In this document: piece after piece, positions 51,557-60,434 of the stretch | Position numbering within the stretch: the first letter of the stretch is position 1 | Layout of the letters: every line of letters starts with the position of its first letter | NCBI RefSeq assembly: GCF_030159855.1 | Contig: NZ_BSNG01000002.1 | Location: 107,935-171,934, forward strand | Direction of reading: 5' to 3' | Source of the DNA: Devosia yakushimensis | GTDB taxonomy: Bacteria > Pseudomonadota > Alphaproteobacteria > Rhizobiales > Devosiaceae | Length of the DNA stretch: 64,000 nt | The notes under the pieces: generated by a model | Database searches by the model: none | What the model was told of the DNA's origin: nothing | What the model saw: the letters and a program-made list of their open reading frames with translations, nothing else | Position numbers and translations under genes: made by a program

Positions 51557-53638
51557 ATGGTCAAAGGCATTGGCCGGTTCTTCGGCAATATCAAGCTCAC
51601 AACGGGCATAGCGGCCCTGGTCATCTCAGCGGTGATCGTCTCGGTGGCGGCGGTGAGCCTGGCCATCTTCCTCTCGCTCAGCGCTTCGGTGCGAAGCGAT
51701 GCGATGGCGGGGCAGGTCAAGGCGCTCAAAACGGCAGCCACCATTCTCAAGGGCGGCATGTCGGACACCAATGTCACCTGGACGCCGGAGGGTGGGCTCG
51801 AAGCCATCAGCACCTGGATGATGCCCGGCCAGTTCGGCAAGCATGAATTGGTGGATTCCATCGCCCGGGTCACCGGGGAGGCCGCCACCATTTTCAGCTG
51901 GGACGAGGCGAGCCAGGATTTCGTGCGCCAGTCGACGACCATTATCGGCGCCGATGGCGAGCGCATCATCGGCACCCCGCTCGACAGGGCCGGCGCCGCC
52001 TATGCCGCCATGCTGGCTTCGACGCCCTATTTCGGCGAGGCGGTCGTGGTCGATAAGCCCTATTACACGGCCTATCAGCCCATTCTCAACCGCAGCGGCA
52101 AGCCGATCGGCGTGCTGTTCGTGGGCACCGACAAGGCGCAGGTTGAGGCCGTCATCTATGATGTGCTGAAACTCCTGCTGGGCGTTGGCGCCGCGATCCT
52201 GGTGGTGCTGGGCGCGGCCGGCTATGTGATGTCGCGCCTGATGATGGCGCCGGTGCCCAGGCTGGCGCAGACCATGGAATTGATCGCCGGCGGCGATTAC
52301 GCGACCGCGGTGCCCTATACCGGGCGCGGCAATGAAGTGGGTGCCATGGCCAAGGCCGTGGAAGTGTTCCGCGAGAACGGGCTCAAGGTCAGCGAAATGA
52401 CCGAGGAAGAGCGGGCCGCCTCGGTGCGCCGCCGGGTTGAGCGCACCGATATGATGGTGGCTTTGCAGGCTGCCTTTGGCGAAGTGGTCGATGCCGCCAT
52501 TGCCGGGGATTTTTCCAAGCGCGTCCATGCCCAGTTTCCCGATGCCGAACTCAATGCCCTGGCCGGCAGCGTCAATGCGCTGGTCGAAACGGTGGATCGC
52601 GGCATTGCCGAAACCGGCGATGTGCTGGGGGCCCTGGCCGATACCGATCTCACCCGCCGCATGCATGGCGATTATCAGGGCGCCTTTGCCAAGCTCAAGG
52701 GCGATACCAATGCGGTGACCGACAAGCTCACCGAAATCGTCGGCGGCGCCAAGGCGATTTCGGGTGCGCTCAAGACGGCGACGGGGGAAATTCTCTCCGG
52801 CGCCAACGATCTGTCCGAACGCACTACGCGGCAGGCGGCGACCATTGAGGAAACCTCGGCGGCCATGGAGCAATTGGCGGCAACGGTGGCCGAGAATGCC
52901 CGGTTGGCCGAAGACGCCAATGGCAAGGCGCAATCGGTGTCCAAAAGCGCGGCGCAGTCCGGTGTCACCATGGGCGAGGCCAATGCCGCCATGGAACGCA
53001 TCACCACCAGCTCGTCCAAGATCTCCAACATTATCGGCATGATCGACGACATCGCCTTCCAGACCAATCTTCTGGCTCTCAACGCTTCGGTGGAAGCGGC
53101 GCGGGCCGGGGATGCGGGCAAGGGCTTTGCCGTGGTGGCGGTGGAAGTGCGGCGCCTGGCGCAGTCGGCAGCTTCGGCATCATCCGATGTCAAGGCGCTG
53201 ATCGAGCAGAGCGCGGCCGAGGTCAAGGGCGGCAGCAAGCTCGTCTCCAATGCCGCCGAGCAATTGGCGGGCATGCTGGATGCGGTGGAGCAGAATACCG
53301 CCATCATGCAATCCATCGCCAAGGCCAGTCGCGAGCAGGCAGCGGCCATTGGCGAGGTCAGTACCTCGGTGCGGGCGCTCGACGAGATGACCCAGCACAA
53401 TGCCGCGCTGGTCGAGGAGATCAATGCCGCCATCGAACAGAGCGAAGCCCAGGCGGCCCAGCTCGACGCGGTGGTGGATGTGTTCACGCTCGAAGACAAT
53501 GGCCCAGCCATTGGCCGGGTCCCGGCGCAGCAGGCCAGTGCCCCGCCGCGCCGTCCGGTCGAGAAGGTGCAGGCGGCAGCGCGCTCCTATCTGAGCCAGG
53601 GCAATGCTGCTATCGCCACCGATTGGAGCGAGTTCTAG
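51557..53638 (+). CDS. Methyl-accepting chemotaxis protein, Cache-type (receptor 3)
   Basis: 693 aa. MVKGIGRFFGNIKLTTGIAA then TM1; periplasmic Cache-like region (VTWTPEGGLEAISTWMMPGQ; IFSWDEASQDFVRQSTTIIG); TM2 ~205-230; HAMP segments (GDFSKRVHAQFPDAELNALA). The signalling tip matches receptors 1 and 2, but the rest has diverged more. The tail is TDWSEF, a variant tether pentapeptide. Third member of the tandem Cache set, with the same leader layout. Confidence 0.93.
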   Translation: MVKGIGRFFGNIKLTTGIAALVISAVIVSVAAVSLAIFLSLSASVRSDAMAGQVKALKTAATILKGGMSDTNVTWTPEGGLEAISTWMMPGQFGKHELVDSIARVTGEAATIFSWDEASQDFVRQSTTIIGADGERIIGTPLDRAGAAYAAMLASTPYFGEAVVVDKPYYTAYQPILNRSGKPIGVLFVGTDKAQVEAVIYDVLKLLLGVGAAILVVLGAAGYVMSRLMMAPVPRLAQTMELIAGGDYATAVPYTGRGNEVGAMAKAVEVFRENGLKVSEMTEEERAASVRRRVERTDMMVALQAAFGEVVDAAIAGDFSKRVHAQFPDAELNALAGSVNALVETVDRGIAETGDVLGALADTDLTRRMHGDYQGAFAKLKGDTNAVTDKLTEIVGGAKAISGALKTATGEILSGANDLSERTTRQAATIEETSAAMEQLAATVAENARLAEDANGKAQSVSKSAAQSGVTMGEANAAMERITTSSSKISNIIGMIDDIAFQTNLLALNASVEAARAGDAGKGFAVVAVEVRRLAQSAASASSDVKALIEQSAAEVKGGSKLVSNAAEQLAGMLDAVEQNTAIMQSIAKASREQAAAIGEVSTSVRALDEMTQHNAALVEEINAAIEQSEAQAAQLDAVVDVFTLEDNGPAIGRVPAQQASAPPRRPVEKVQAAARSYLSQGNAAIATDWSEF

Positions 53639-53739
53639 CGGGTTGCGGCGGGCTCTTTGCCGGGCCCGCCGAAGCGCTTCCTTAACCAGTGTGGCGATAG
53701 TCTGGCGGCGCGTCATGGCCGCGGAGAGGAGCTGCGGGC

Positions 53740-53758
53740 ATGCCTTGGTCCAAGGCAT
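53740..53758. promoter_or_regulatory. Perfect 19-base palindrome before receptor 4
   Basis: ATGCCTTGG-T-CCAAGGCAT, 28 bases before the receptor 4 start and inside a leader that lacks the AGAA hairpin. It suits a dimeric DNA-binding protein or an mRNA structure near the start. Confidence 0.5.
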
Positions 53759-53786
53759 ATTTGCCACAACTCCGCGGGGCGTTTCG

Positions 53787-56279
53787 ATGAACCGACTGAA
53801 ACTGGCGTTCAAGCTGCCGGCCATGGTGGTGGCCATTGCGCTTGTCACCGGCGCAAGCCTGGCCCTGGCGGCCTATTTTGCCAGCAATCGCATTGTCACG
53901 AACCAGGCCGAACAGCGGCTGACGGCCGTGGCGAGCAATGCCAAAACTTCGCTCGAAGCCTATCTCGGCGAAGTGGCCGAAGATTTGACGCTCTTTGCCG
54001 GGCGCTCGGAAATCGCCGCTTCGATCGACGCTTTCTCGGGCGCCATGCGCTCGCTCAAGGGGCAGGGCGATCCAACGGCGCTGCTGCAGGGCGCCTATAT
54101 CGCCGGCAATCCCAATGCCGCCGATGCGCGGGCCCTGCTCGACACCTCCGACAAGCTGCCGGTCTATGACCTGCACCACCGGACCCTCCATGCCGATTTC
54201 CGCGACCTGCTGGACAAGCGCGGCTATTACGACATCCTGCTGTTCGATACCGATTTCAACGCGGTCTATTCGGTCGCCAAGGAAGAGGACTTCGCCACCA
54301 ATTTCAAGGAAGGCGGCGGGCCATGGGCCGATACCGACCTTGGCCGTGTGGTGCGCGCCGCCATGGCGGGGGAAGCGGGACAGGTCTTTCTCTCCGATTT
54401 CGCGCCTTATGCGCCGAGCGGGAACATTCCGGCCAGCTTCATTGCCGCGCCGGTGATCGATCAGGGCTTCCTGATCGGCGTCATCGCCTTCCAGATGCCC
54501 AGTGCGCGCATTGCCGCCGTGCTCGACCGCACCCAGGGTCTGGGGCAGAGCGGGGAGCTTTATCTGGTCGGCCAGGACAGCCTGGCGCGTAACGATTCCG
54601 CCGTCACGCCCGATAATGACGTGCTCAGCCAAGCGATTGGCGGCGGCGTGGTAACGGCCGCTCTGGCGGGCAATGCCGGGCTTGGTCCAATCGTGCGGGC
54701 GGATGGCTCGGCCTATGTCGCGGCGGTGCAGCCGCTGAGTTTTGGCGGTGTCGACTGGGCCGTGGCCGCGCTGGAAAGCGAGGCCGATATCTCGGCGCCC
54801 TCCGATGGGTTGCGCAATACCATGCTGATCATCGGGCTGGGGCTTTTGGCGCTGGCGAGCGTCGTGAGCCTCCTGATTGCCCGCACCATTACCCGGCCGG
54901 TCTCGCGGCTGACAGCTGCCATGGCGGAGATGGCGGCGGACAATCTCGATATTGCCGTGCCGGGCCTCGATCGCGGTGATGAGCTGGGCGCCATGGCGCA
55001 GGCCGTCGACGTGTTCCGCGCCAATGGCCTCAAAGTGCGCGAATTGCGCGCGCTGGAGGATGGTTCAAACCAGGAGCGGGCGGCCCAAGCCGCCATGATG
55101 GCGGAGCTGCAGCGCAATATCGCCGCGGCCGTCGCAGCGGCGCTTGACGGCGATTTCTCCCAGCGCGTCGGCGCCGGGTTTGCCGATGCCAAGCTCAATG
55201 ACCTGGCCGGCAGCGTCAATGACATGCTGGCCAGCGTCGAACATGGTATCGGGGAGACGGGCGTGGTGCTGGCCGCACTGGCGCGGGCCGATCTCACCCT
55301 CCGGATGGAGGGCAACTACAAGGGCGCCTTTGCGCGCCTCCAGGCCGATACCAATGGAGTGGCCGACAAGCTCACCGAGATCGTGACGCAGCTGCGCGGC
55401 ACCTCGCGCTCGCTCAAGACGGCGACGGGCGAAATTCTCTCCGGCGCCAATGACCTCTCCGAGCGCACGACGCGGCAGGCGGCGACCATCGAGGAAACCT
55501 CGGCGGCCATGGAGCAGCTCAGCCAGACCGTGGTGGCCAATGCCAAGGATGCCGAAACGGCCAGCAGCAAGGCCAAAGGCGTGGCAATTGCCGCTGAACA
55601 GAGCGGAGCGGTAATGCGCGACGCGACGGCGGCCATGGAGCGGATCACCACCAGCTCGGCCAGGATTTCCAATATTATCGGGCTGATCGACGACATCGCC
55701 TTCCAGACCAATCTTCTGGCCTTGAACGCTTCGGTGGAAGCAGCCCGGGCGGGGGATGCCGGCAAGGGTTTTGCCGTGGTGGCCGTCGAAGTGCGGCGGC
55801 TGGCGCAATCGGCCGCCTCGGCATCTTCCGACGTCAAGGCGCTGGTCGAGCAATCGGCGGGCGAGGTCAAGGGCGGAGCGCGGCTCGTGGCCGATGCCGC
55901 CGACCGGCTGGTGGCCATGCATGAAGGCATCCGCGCCAATACCGATGTGCTGGAAGCCATTGCCCGCGCCAGCCGCGAACAGGCCAATGCCATCGACGAG
56001 GTCAATACCGCCATCCGCCAGATGGACGAGATGACCCAGCATAATGCCGCCCTGGTGGAAGAGACCAATGCGGCCATCGAGCAGACCGAAGTGCAGGCCA
56101 GCGATCTAGACCGGATCGTCGATGTATTTGCCATCGGGCAGCGCGGCGCTCCGGCCGCCGGGGCTCGTACGGTCCCGGCCGAGGATGCGCGGGGGCTGCG
56201 CGAGCGGGTTGGTGCCTTTGCCGCCAAGTTCCGGGCCAGGGGGAGCGCGGCGATCGACAAGGATTGGTCGGAGTTTTAG
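53787..56279 (+). CDS. Methyl-accepting chemotaxis protein with large periplasmic sensor (receptor 4)
   Basis: 830 aa. TM1 at ~10-32 (PAMVVAIALVTGASLALAAY), a ~300-residue periplasmic region of dCache type (GYYDILLFDTDFNAVYSVAK; SFIAAPVIDQGFLIGVIAFQ), TM2 near 345-365, HAMP (ITRPVSRLTAAMAEMAADNL), further HAMP-like segments, and a signalling domain with the locus-specific tip. The tail KDWSEF is a tether pentapeptide. ATG 53787 is used; the open frame extends to 53604 without family similarity. Confidence 0.93.
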   Translation: MNRLKLAFKLPAMVVAIALVTGASLALAAYFASNRIVTNQAEQRLTAVASNAKTSLEAYLGEVAEDLTLFAGRSEIAASIDAFSGAMRSLKGQGDPTALLQGAYIAGNPNAADARALLDTSDKLPVYDLHHRTLHADFRDLLDKRGYYDILLFDTDFNAVYSVAKEEDFATNFKEGGGPWADTDLGRVVRAAMAGEAGQVFLSDFAPYAPSGNIPASFIAAPVIDQGFLIGVIAFQMPSARIAAVLDRTQGLGQSGELYLVGQDSLARNDSAVTPDNDVLSQAIGGGVVTAALAGNAGLGPIVRADGSAYVAAVQPLSFGGVDWAVAALESEADISAPSDGLRNTMLIIGLGLLALASVVSLLIARTITRPVSRLTAAMAEMAADNLDIAVPGLDRGDELGAMAQAVDVFRANGLKVRELRALEDGSNQERAAQAAMMAELQRNIAAAVAAALDGDFSQRVGAGFADAKLNDLAGSVNDMLASVEHGIGETGVVLAALARADLTLRMEGNYKGAFARLQADTNGVADKLTEIVTQLRGTSRSLKTATGEILSGANDLSERTTRQAATIEETSAAMEQLSQTVVANAKDAETASSKAKGVAIAAEQSGAVMRDATAAMERITTSSARISNIIGLIDDIAFQTNLLALNASVEAARAGDAGKGFAVVAVEVRRLAQSAASASSDVKALVEQSAGEVKGGARLVADAADRLVAMHEGIRANTDVLEAIARASREQANAIDEVNTAIRQMDEMTQHNAALVEETNAAIEQTEVQASDLDRIVDVFAIGQRGAPAAGARTVPAEDARGLRERVGAFAAKFRARGSAAIDKDWSEF

Positions 56280-56617
56280 GGTCTAGCGCCCCGTTCCATC
56301 CAGCAGCAATGAACCATTGGCCTTTGCCCTCCCTCCCCCTTGAGGGGAGGGCCGGGGAGGGGGTGGTTTTGTGGACCACCACACGACCCCCACCCTCGAT
56401 CCCTCCCCTCAAGGGGGAGGGAGGCGAAGGAACCGACTTTTCTCCGCAAGTCAGCAGTTCGCAACCGCCGGAATCGTGCCCCTCAGATCCCCCACCATAC
56501 GTCGACTTGCCAAGGGCTCCCGAAAGCCGCCGTTAACCAATTGGGCGCACGATGGTGTGATCAAGTCTTTGGTTTGTTTTACTAAATTTTAGCCATCTCA
56601 AGGGTGCGAGTGACGCA
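56280..56617. other. Intergenic region with long inverted repeat
   Basis: 338 bases without a credible gene. The first half is a ~100-base palindromic repeat (listed separately). The second half, ending in TTTGGTTTGTTTTACTAAA and TTTTAGCC, is the AT-richest part and probably carries the promoter of the small membrane protein and receptor 5. Confidence 0.55.
56327..56425. repeat. ~100-base imperfect palindromic repeat
   Basis: CCCTCCCTCCCCCTTGAGGG (from 56327) is mirrored by CCCTCAAGGGGGAGGGAGG ending near 56424. Inside, GGGGGTGG pairs with CCACC and CCCCCACC. It could fold into one long hairpin. The CCCTCCCC/GGGGAGGG unit also occurs near 8.54, 18.78, 29.17 and 49.22 kb. Confidence 0.7.
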
Positions 56618-56953
56618 ATGCGTCCTGGTAAGCCGCGTCGAGAAAGCCAAACTGCCCAATTGCTGCCGGCCGCTGCCGTGGCTTTGTTCACCCTTATCAT
56701 TGCAGCCATTGCTGTTCATGCACCGCCAAAGGCGGGCGAGATGGGCGTGGTCTTTGCCCCCTGGACAAGCCAGGGCGAGGCGATGGGTGCTGTGGTGGCG
56801 GCAGGGGGGCGGATTGTCGATAGCAGCCGGCTCAGCAATGTCATCGTTGCCTATGGGCTCGATGAAGGGTTTGGCGAAAGGGTCCGCGAGCGCGGTGCGT
56901 GGTTCACCGTGGCGGCCATTGGTCTTTGCGCAGGCGTGGGGGGCCTAAGCTGA
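56618..56953 (+). CDS. Small single-TM protein coupled to receptor 5
   Basis: 111 aa. A basic N-terminus (MRPGKPRRES), one membrane helix (~16-34, LLPAAAVALFTLIIAAIAV), then a ~55-residue domain expected in the periplasm (MGVVFAPWTSQGEAMGAVVA AGGRIVDSS), and a second hydrophobic stretch at the end (WFTVAAIGLCAGVGGLS). I do not recognise a family. Its stop overlaps the receptor start as TGATG, a strong sign of coupled translation and a joint function, perhaps as an accessory ligand-binding or assembly subunit; that is inference. Confidence 0.75.
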   Translation: MRPGKPRRESQTAQLLPAAAVALFTLIIAAIAVHAPPKAGEMGVVFAPWTSQGEAMGAVVAAGGRIVDSSRLSNVIVAYGLDEGFGERVRERGAWFTVAAIGLCAGVGGLS

Positions 56954-58710
56954 TGACACAGAAGATGAATCTGGAGCAGTTCCGGCTACAGGCGGCGATT
57001 GGTCTAGGCGCGATGAGCGCGGTGCTGGCGGGCGCGGCGGTGAGCATCGATATTGTCCGCTGGGGCGGGCCGGGGCTGGGAAGCGTGCTGGCACTGATTA
57101 CCCTGGCTGCACTGGTGGCCGGTCTCGTGCTGTTCCGCCGGCGGCCCGCCTTCCGCTATCTGGCCGTTTCGGTGCTGATGGCGCAGGTCATGGCGGTGCT
57201 GATCACCATGCGCGAGCATCCCCAGCAGGTCGACATCCATATGGCCTTCTTTGCCGCCCTGGCCATGTGTGCGCTGCTCTATGACATCAAGGCCATTCTG
57301 GTGGGTGCGTCCCTGGTGGCGGTGCATCACCTGGGGTTGGGCCTGCTCTGGAGCGACATGGTGTTTTATGGCGGCGGCGGCCTGGGGCGGGTCGTGCTGC
57401 ATGCGGTGATCCTTGTGGCCGAGGCGCTGGCGCTGGTCTGGATGACGCGCAATACCGAAATGCTGCTGCAATTGGCCAATCTCAAATCGGACGAAGCCGA
57501 GGCGGAGGCGGAAATTGCGCACCGCCATGCCCAGACGGTCAAGGAGAGCCTGGAGGCCAGCCAGACCCGCGCCGCCCTGATGCAGTCCCTGCAATCGGGC
57601 TTTGGCGATGTGGTGGATGCGGCCGTCGAGGGCGATTTCAGCCACCGCGTCACGGCCGACTTCCCCGACGAGGACCTCAACCGGCTGGCCAATTCGGTCA
57701 ATCTGCTGCTTGGCACGGTGGAACGCGGCATCGCCGAAACCGGCGGCGTGCTGACGGCTCTTGCCGCGACCGACCTCACCCGGCGCATGGAGGGGGAATA
57801 TCGCGGGGCCTTTGCCAAGCTCAAGACCGATACCAATAGCGTGGTCGATACGCTGTCGGGGTTGATCGACCGGCTCAAGGATACATCGGGGTCGCTCAAG
57901 ACCGCGACCGGCGAGATTCTGTCGGGCGCCAACGATCTTTCCGAACGCACCACCAAGCAGGCGGCGACCATCGAGGAAACCGCTGCCTCGATCGAGCAAT
58001 TGTCCAATGCCGTGCTCGACAATGCCAGGCGCGCCGAAACGGCCAGCGGCAAGGCTCAGGCCGTGTCCAATACCGCTACCGAGGGCGGGGCCGTCATGGA
58101 CCGCGCCAATGCGGCCATGGCCGGCATCGAGGCCAGTTCGGCCAGGATTTCCAGCATTATCGGGCTGATCGACGATATCGCTTTCCAGACCAATCTTCTG
58201 GCGCTCAACGCTTCGGTGGAAGCGGCGCGGGCGGGCGATGCCGGCAAGGGCTTTGCCGTTGTCGCGATCGAAGTGCGGCGGCTGGCGCAATCGGCGGCGG
58301 GCGCTTCGGCCGAGGTCAAGCAATTGATCGAAGCCAGCGCCGATGAAGTGCGCAGCGGCTCGCGGCTCGTTGCCCAGGCGGCCGAAAAGCTGCTCGATAT
58401 CCTGGCCCGGGCGCAGGAAAGCTCGAGCCTCATCGATTCCATTGCCCAGGCCAATAAGCAGCAATCCTCGGCGCTGCAGGAGGTCACGGCCGCCGTGCGG
58501 CAGATGGACGAGATGACCCAGCATAATGCGGCGCTGGTGGAAGAGACCAATGCAGCGATCGAACAGACCGAAGCGCAGGCGGCCGAGCTCGACCATATTG
58601 TCGAAGTCTTCCGCACCGGCGCGGCCGCACCTATGCAGGCGGCTCCCCCGCGGCCGGCTTTGCGCGCCGTGGGCAATGCCGTCATCGCACCGGACTGGAA
58701 CGAGTTTTAG
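56953..58710 (+). CDS. Methyl-accepting chemotaxis protein with His-rich multi-TM sensor (receptor 5)
   Basis: 585 aa. The N-terminal ~165 residues hold about six membrane helices and no large periplasmic loop. Five histidines lie in or near the helices: H89 and H96 (REHPQQVDIHMAFF), H125/H126 (VAVHHLGLG) and H150 (VVLHAVILVAE). That pattern could bind heme or a metal. HAMP-like and signalling domains follow as in the other receptors, ending PDWNEF. ATG 56953 overlaps the stop of the small membrane protein. Confidence 0.88.
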   Translation: MTQKMNLEQFRLQAAIGLGAMSAVLAGAAVSIDIVRWGGPGLGSVLALITLAALVAGLVLFRRRPAFRYLAVSVLMAQVMAVLITMREHPQQVDIHMAFFAALAMCALLYDIKAILVGASLVAVHHLGLGLLWSDMVFYGGGGLGRVVLHAVILVAEALALVWMTRNTEMLLQLANLKSDEAEAEAEIAHRHAQTVKESLEASQTRAALMQSLQSGFGDVVDAAVEGDFSHRVTADFPDEDLNRLANSVNLLLGTVERGIAETGGVLTALAATDLTRRMEGEYRGAFAKLKTDTNSVVDTLSGLIDRLKDTSGSLKTATGEILSGANDLSERTTKQAATIEETAASIEQLSNAVLDNARRAETASGKAQAVSNTATEGGAVMDRANAAMAGIEASSARISSIIGLIDDIAFQTNLLALNASVEAARAGDAGKGFAVVAIEVRRLAQSAAGASAEVKQLIEASADEVRSGSRLVAQAAEKLLDILARAQESSSLIDSIAQANKQQSSALQEVTAAVRQMDEMTQHNAALVEETNAAIEQTEAQAAELDHIVEVFRTGAAAPMQAAPPRPALRAVGNAVIAPDWNEF

Positions 58711-58826
58711 CTCTCTTTACCAGCAATTTACCATGGCTGACCCAGGCTTAAGGCGGATTGATCCAGATCATGCCGCGAGCCGCCGGGATCGGCTCCATTC
58801 ATTCATCCCTTGGAATCGAGCTTTTC

Positions 58827-60371
58827 ATGCCTGCCCCTATTTCATCCACAGACGCCCTCCAATCCCGGCTCGACTTCATTGGCCTCGACGAAGCAGCCCG
58901 CCAGCGCCTTTCGAGCGTACAGCATCACATCGATACCCATCTGCCGCTGGCGCTCGACAAGTTCTACGCCAAGATCGCCAAAGTCCCGGCGGTCGCCAAA
59001 TTCTTCGATGGCAAGCCGCAGATGGACCGGGCGCAGTCCAAACAGGTGGGCCATTGGAAGGCGATCGCGGCCGGGCAGTTCGACGATACCTATTATGAGG
59101 CGAGCACCCGTGTTGGGCTGCGCCATGCCCAGATCGGGCTTGAGCCGCGCTGGCATATCGGGGGCTATGGCATCATCGTGGAAACCTTGGTGCGCGGGCT
59201 GATCCATGACGTGATGGTCGAGGCGCTGGCGCCCAGGCCGGGCCGGTTCGGCAAGAAGGCGCCATCGCCCGAGGAGGTGCTGGCCGAGGCCGATGCCATG
59301 GCCGGGGCGCTGGCCGACGTGCTCAAATCCATGCTGCTCGACATCGATATCGGGGTGTCGGCCTATTTCGAGAAATTGACCGCCGAGGCCAAGGCGGCCG
59401 ATGAGGACGCCAAGGCCAAGATCAATCGCGCGGTGACGCTGACCGGGGAAGTGCTGCGCGACATGGCCGAGGGCGATCTCACCAGCCGCATCACCGCCGA
59501 TTTTGAGCCCGAATTCGCTCAGATCAAACATGATACAAATGCGGTGGCCGAGCGGCTGACCGGCATTGTCAGCCAGCTGCAGCAGACCTCGCGCTCGCTC
59601 AAGACGGCAACCGGGGAAATCCTGTCCGGCGCCAATGATCTGTCCGACCGCACCACCAAGCAGGCCGCCACTATCGAACAGACCGCTGCCGCCGTCGAAC
59701 AACTCTCGACCGCCGTGGTGGACAATGCAAAACGGGCGGCGACGGCCAGCGACAAGGCCCAGGCCCTGGCGCAGAGCGCCACCGAGGGTGGCGCGGTCAT
59801 GGTCGAGGCCAATAGCGCCATGGCGGCCATAGAAACCTCATCGGACAAGATTTCCAAGATCACCGGCATGATCGACGATATCGCCTTCCAGACGAACCTC
59901 CTGGCGCTCAATGCCTCGGTGGAAGCGGCGCGGGCGGGCGATGCCGGCAAGGGCTTTGCCGTGGTGGCGGTGGAAGTGCGGCGGCTGGCGCAATCGGCGG
60001 CCGGAGCCTCGGCTGAAATCAAGGCTTTGGTCGAAGCCAGTGCCGGCGAGGTGCGCAATGGCTCGCGGCTGGTGGGGCAGGCGGCCGAAACGCTGCTCGA
60101 TATCCTGGCCGGGGCGCAGGAAAGCGCTGTACTGATCGATACGATCGCGCAGGCCAACAAGGAGCAGTCGGCGGCGCTCGAAGAGGTCACTGTCGCCGTG
60201 CGGCAGATGGATGAGATGACCCAGCACAATGCGGCACTGGTCGAGGAAACCAATGCGGCCATCGAACAGACCGAAGGGCAGGCGGGGGAACTCGACCATA
60301 TCGTCGATGTATTCCGCATCGCGCGGAACATATCGGCCCAGCCAATCATGCGGCCGCGTCTGGCTTCCTGA
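58827..60371 (+). CDS. Globin-coupled chemoreceptor (receptor 6)
   Basis: 514 aa soluble receptor. An N-terminal sensor globin (~15-175) shows KFYAKIAKVPAVAKFF and the proximal-His block RVGLRHAQIGLEPRWHIGGY with His100, as in HemAT. There is no membrane segment. A HAMP-like piece (AEGDLTSRITADFEPEFAQI) and the MCP signalling domain follow. It should sense oxygen and drive aerotaxis. The C-terminus (MRPRLAS) lacks the W-x-x-F tether that receptors 1-5 carry. ATG 58827 was preferred to ATG 58758, which adds 23 residues without globin similarity. Confidence 0.92.
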   Translation: MPAPISSTDALQSRLDFIGLDEAARQRLSSVQHHIDTHLPLALDKFYAKIAKVPAVAKFFDGKPQMDRAQSKQVGHWKAIAAGQFDDTYYEASTRVGLRHAQIGLEPRWHIGGYGIIVETLVRGLIHDVMVEALAPRPGRFGKKAPSPEEVLAEADAMAGALADVLKSMLLDIDIGVSAYFEKLTAEAKAADEDAKAKINRAVTLTGEVLRDMAEGDLTSRITADFEPEFAQIKHDTNAVAERLTGIVSQLQQTSRSLKTATGEILSGANDLSDRTTKQAATIEQTAAAVEQLSTAVVDNAKRAATASDKAQALAQSATEGGAVMVEANSAMAAIETSSDKISKITGMIDDIAFQTNLLALNASVEAARAGDAGKGFAVVAVEVRRLAQSAAGASAEIKALVEASAGEVRNGSRLVGQAAETLLDILAGAQESAVLIDTIAQANKEQSAALEEVTVAVRQMDEMTQHNAALVEETNAAIEQTEGQAGELDHIVDVFRIARNISAQPIMRPRLAS

Positions 60372-60434
60372 CACGGGCTGTCAGCAGCAGCGGATTAAAC
60401 CTGCCGAGGCGCAAGCCGGCGCCGGAGCCCGATC

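Noticed and set aside
47101..51560. FliA/sigma-28 promoters before the receptor genes
   Set aside because: I looked for TAAA-N15-GCCGATAA-like pairs and found none convincing. The shared CGCTAATCGAT block does not match that consensus.
47134..60371. Receptor tandem as a CRISPR-like or phage-derived repeat array
   Set aside because: The repetition is coding and comes from conserved MCP signalling domains; no short spaced repeats, cas genes or phage genes occur.
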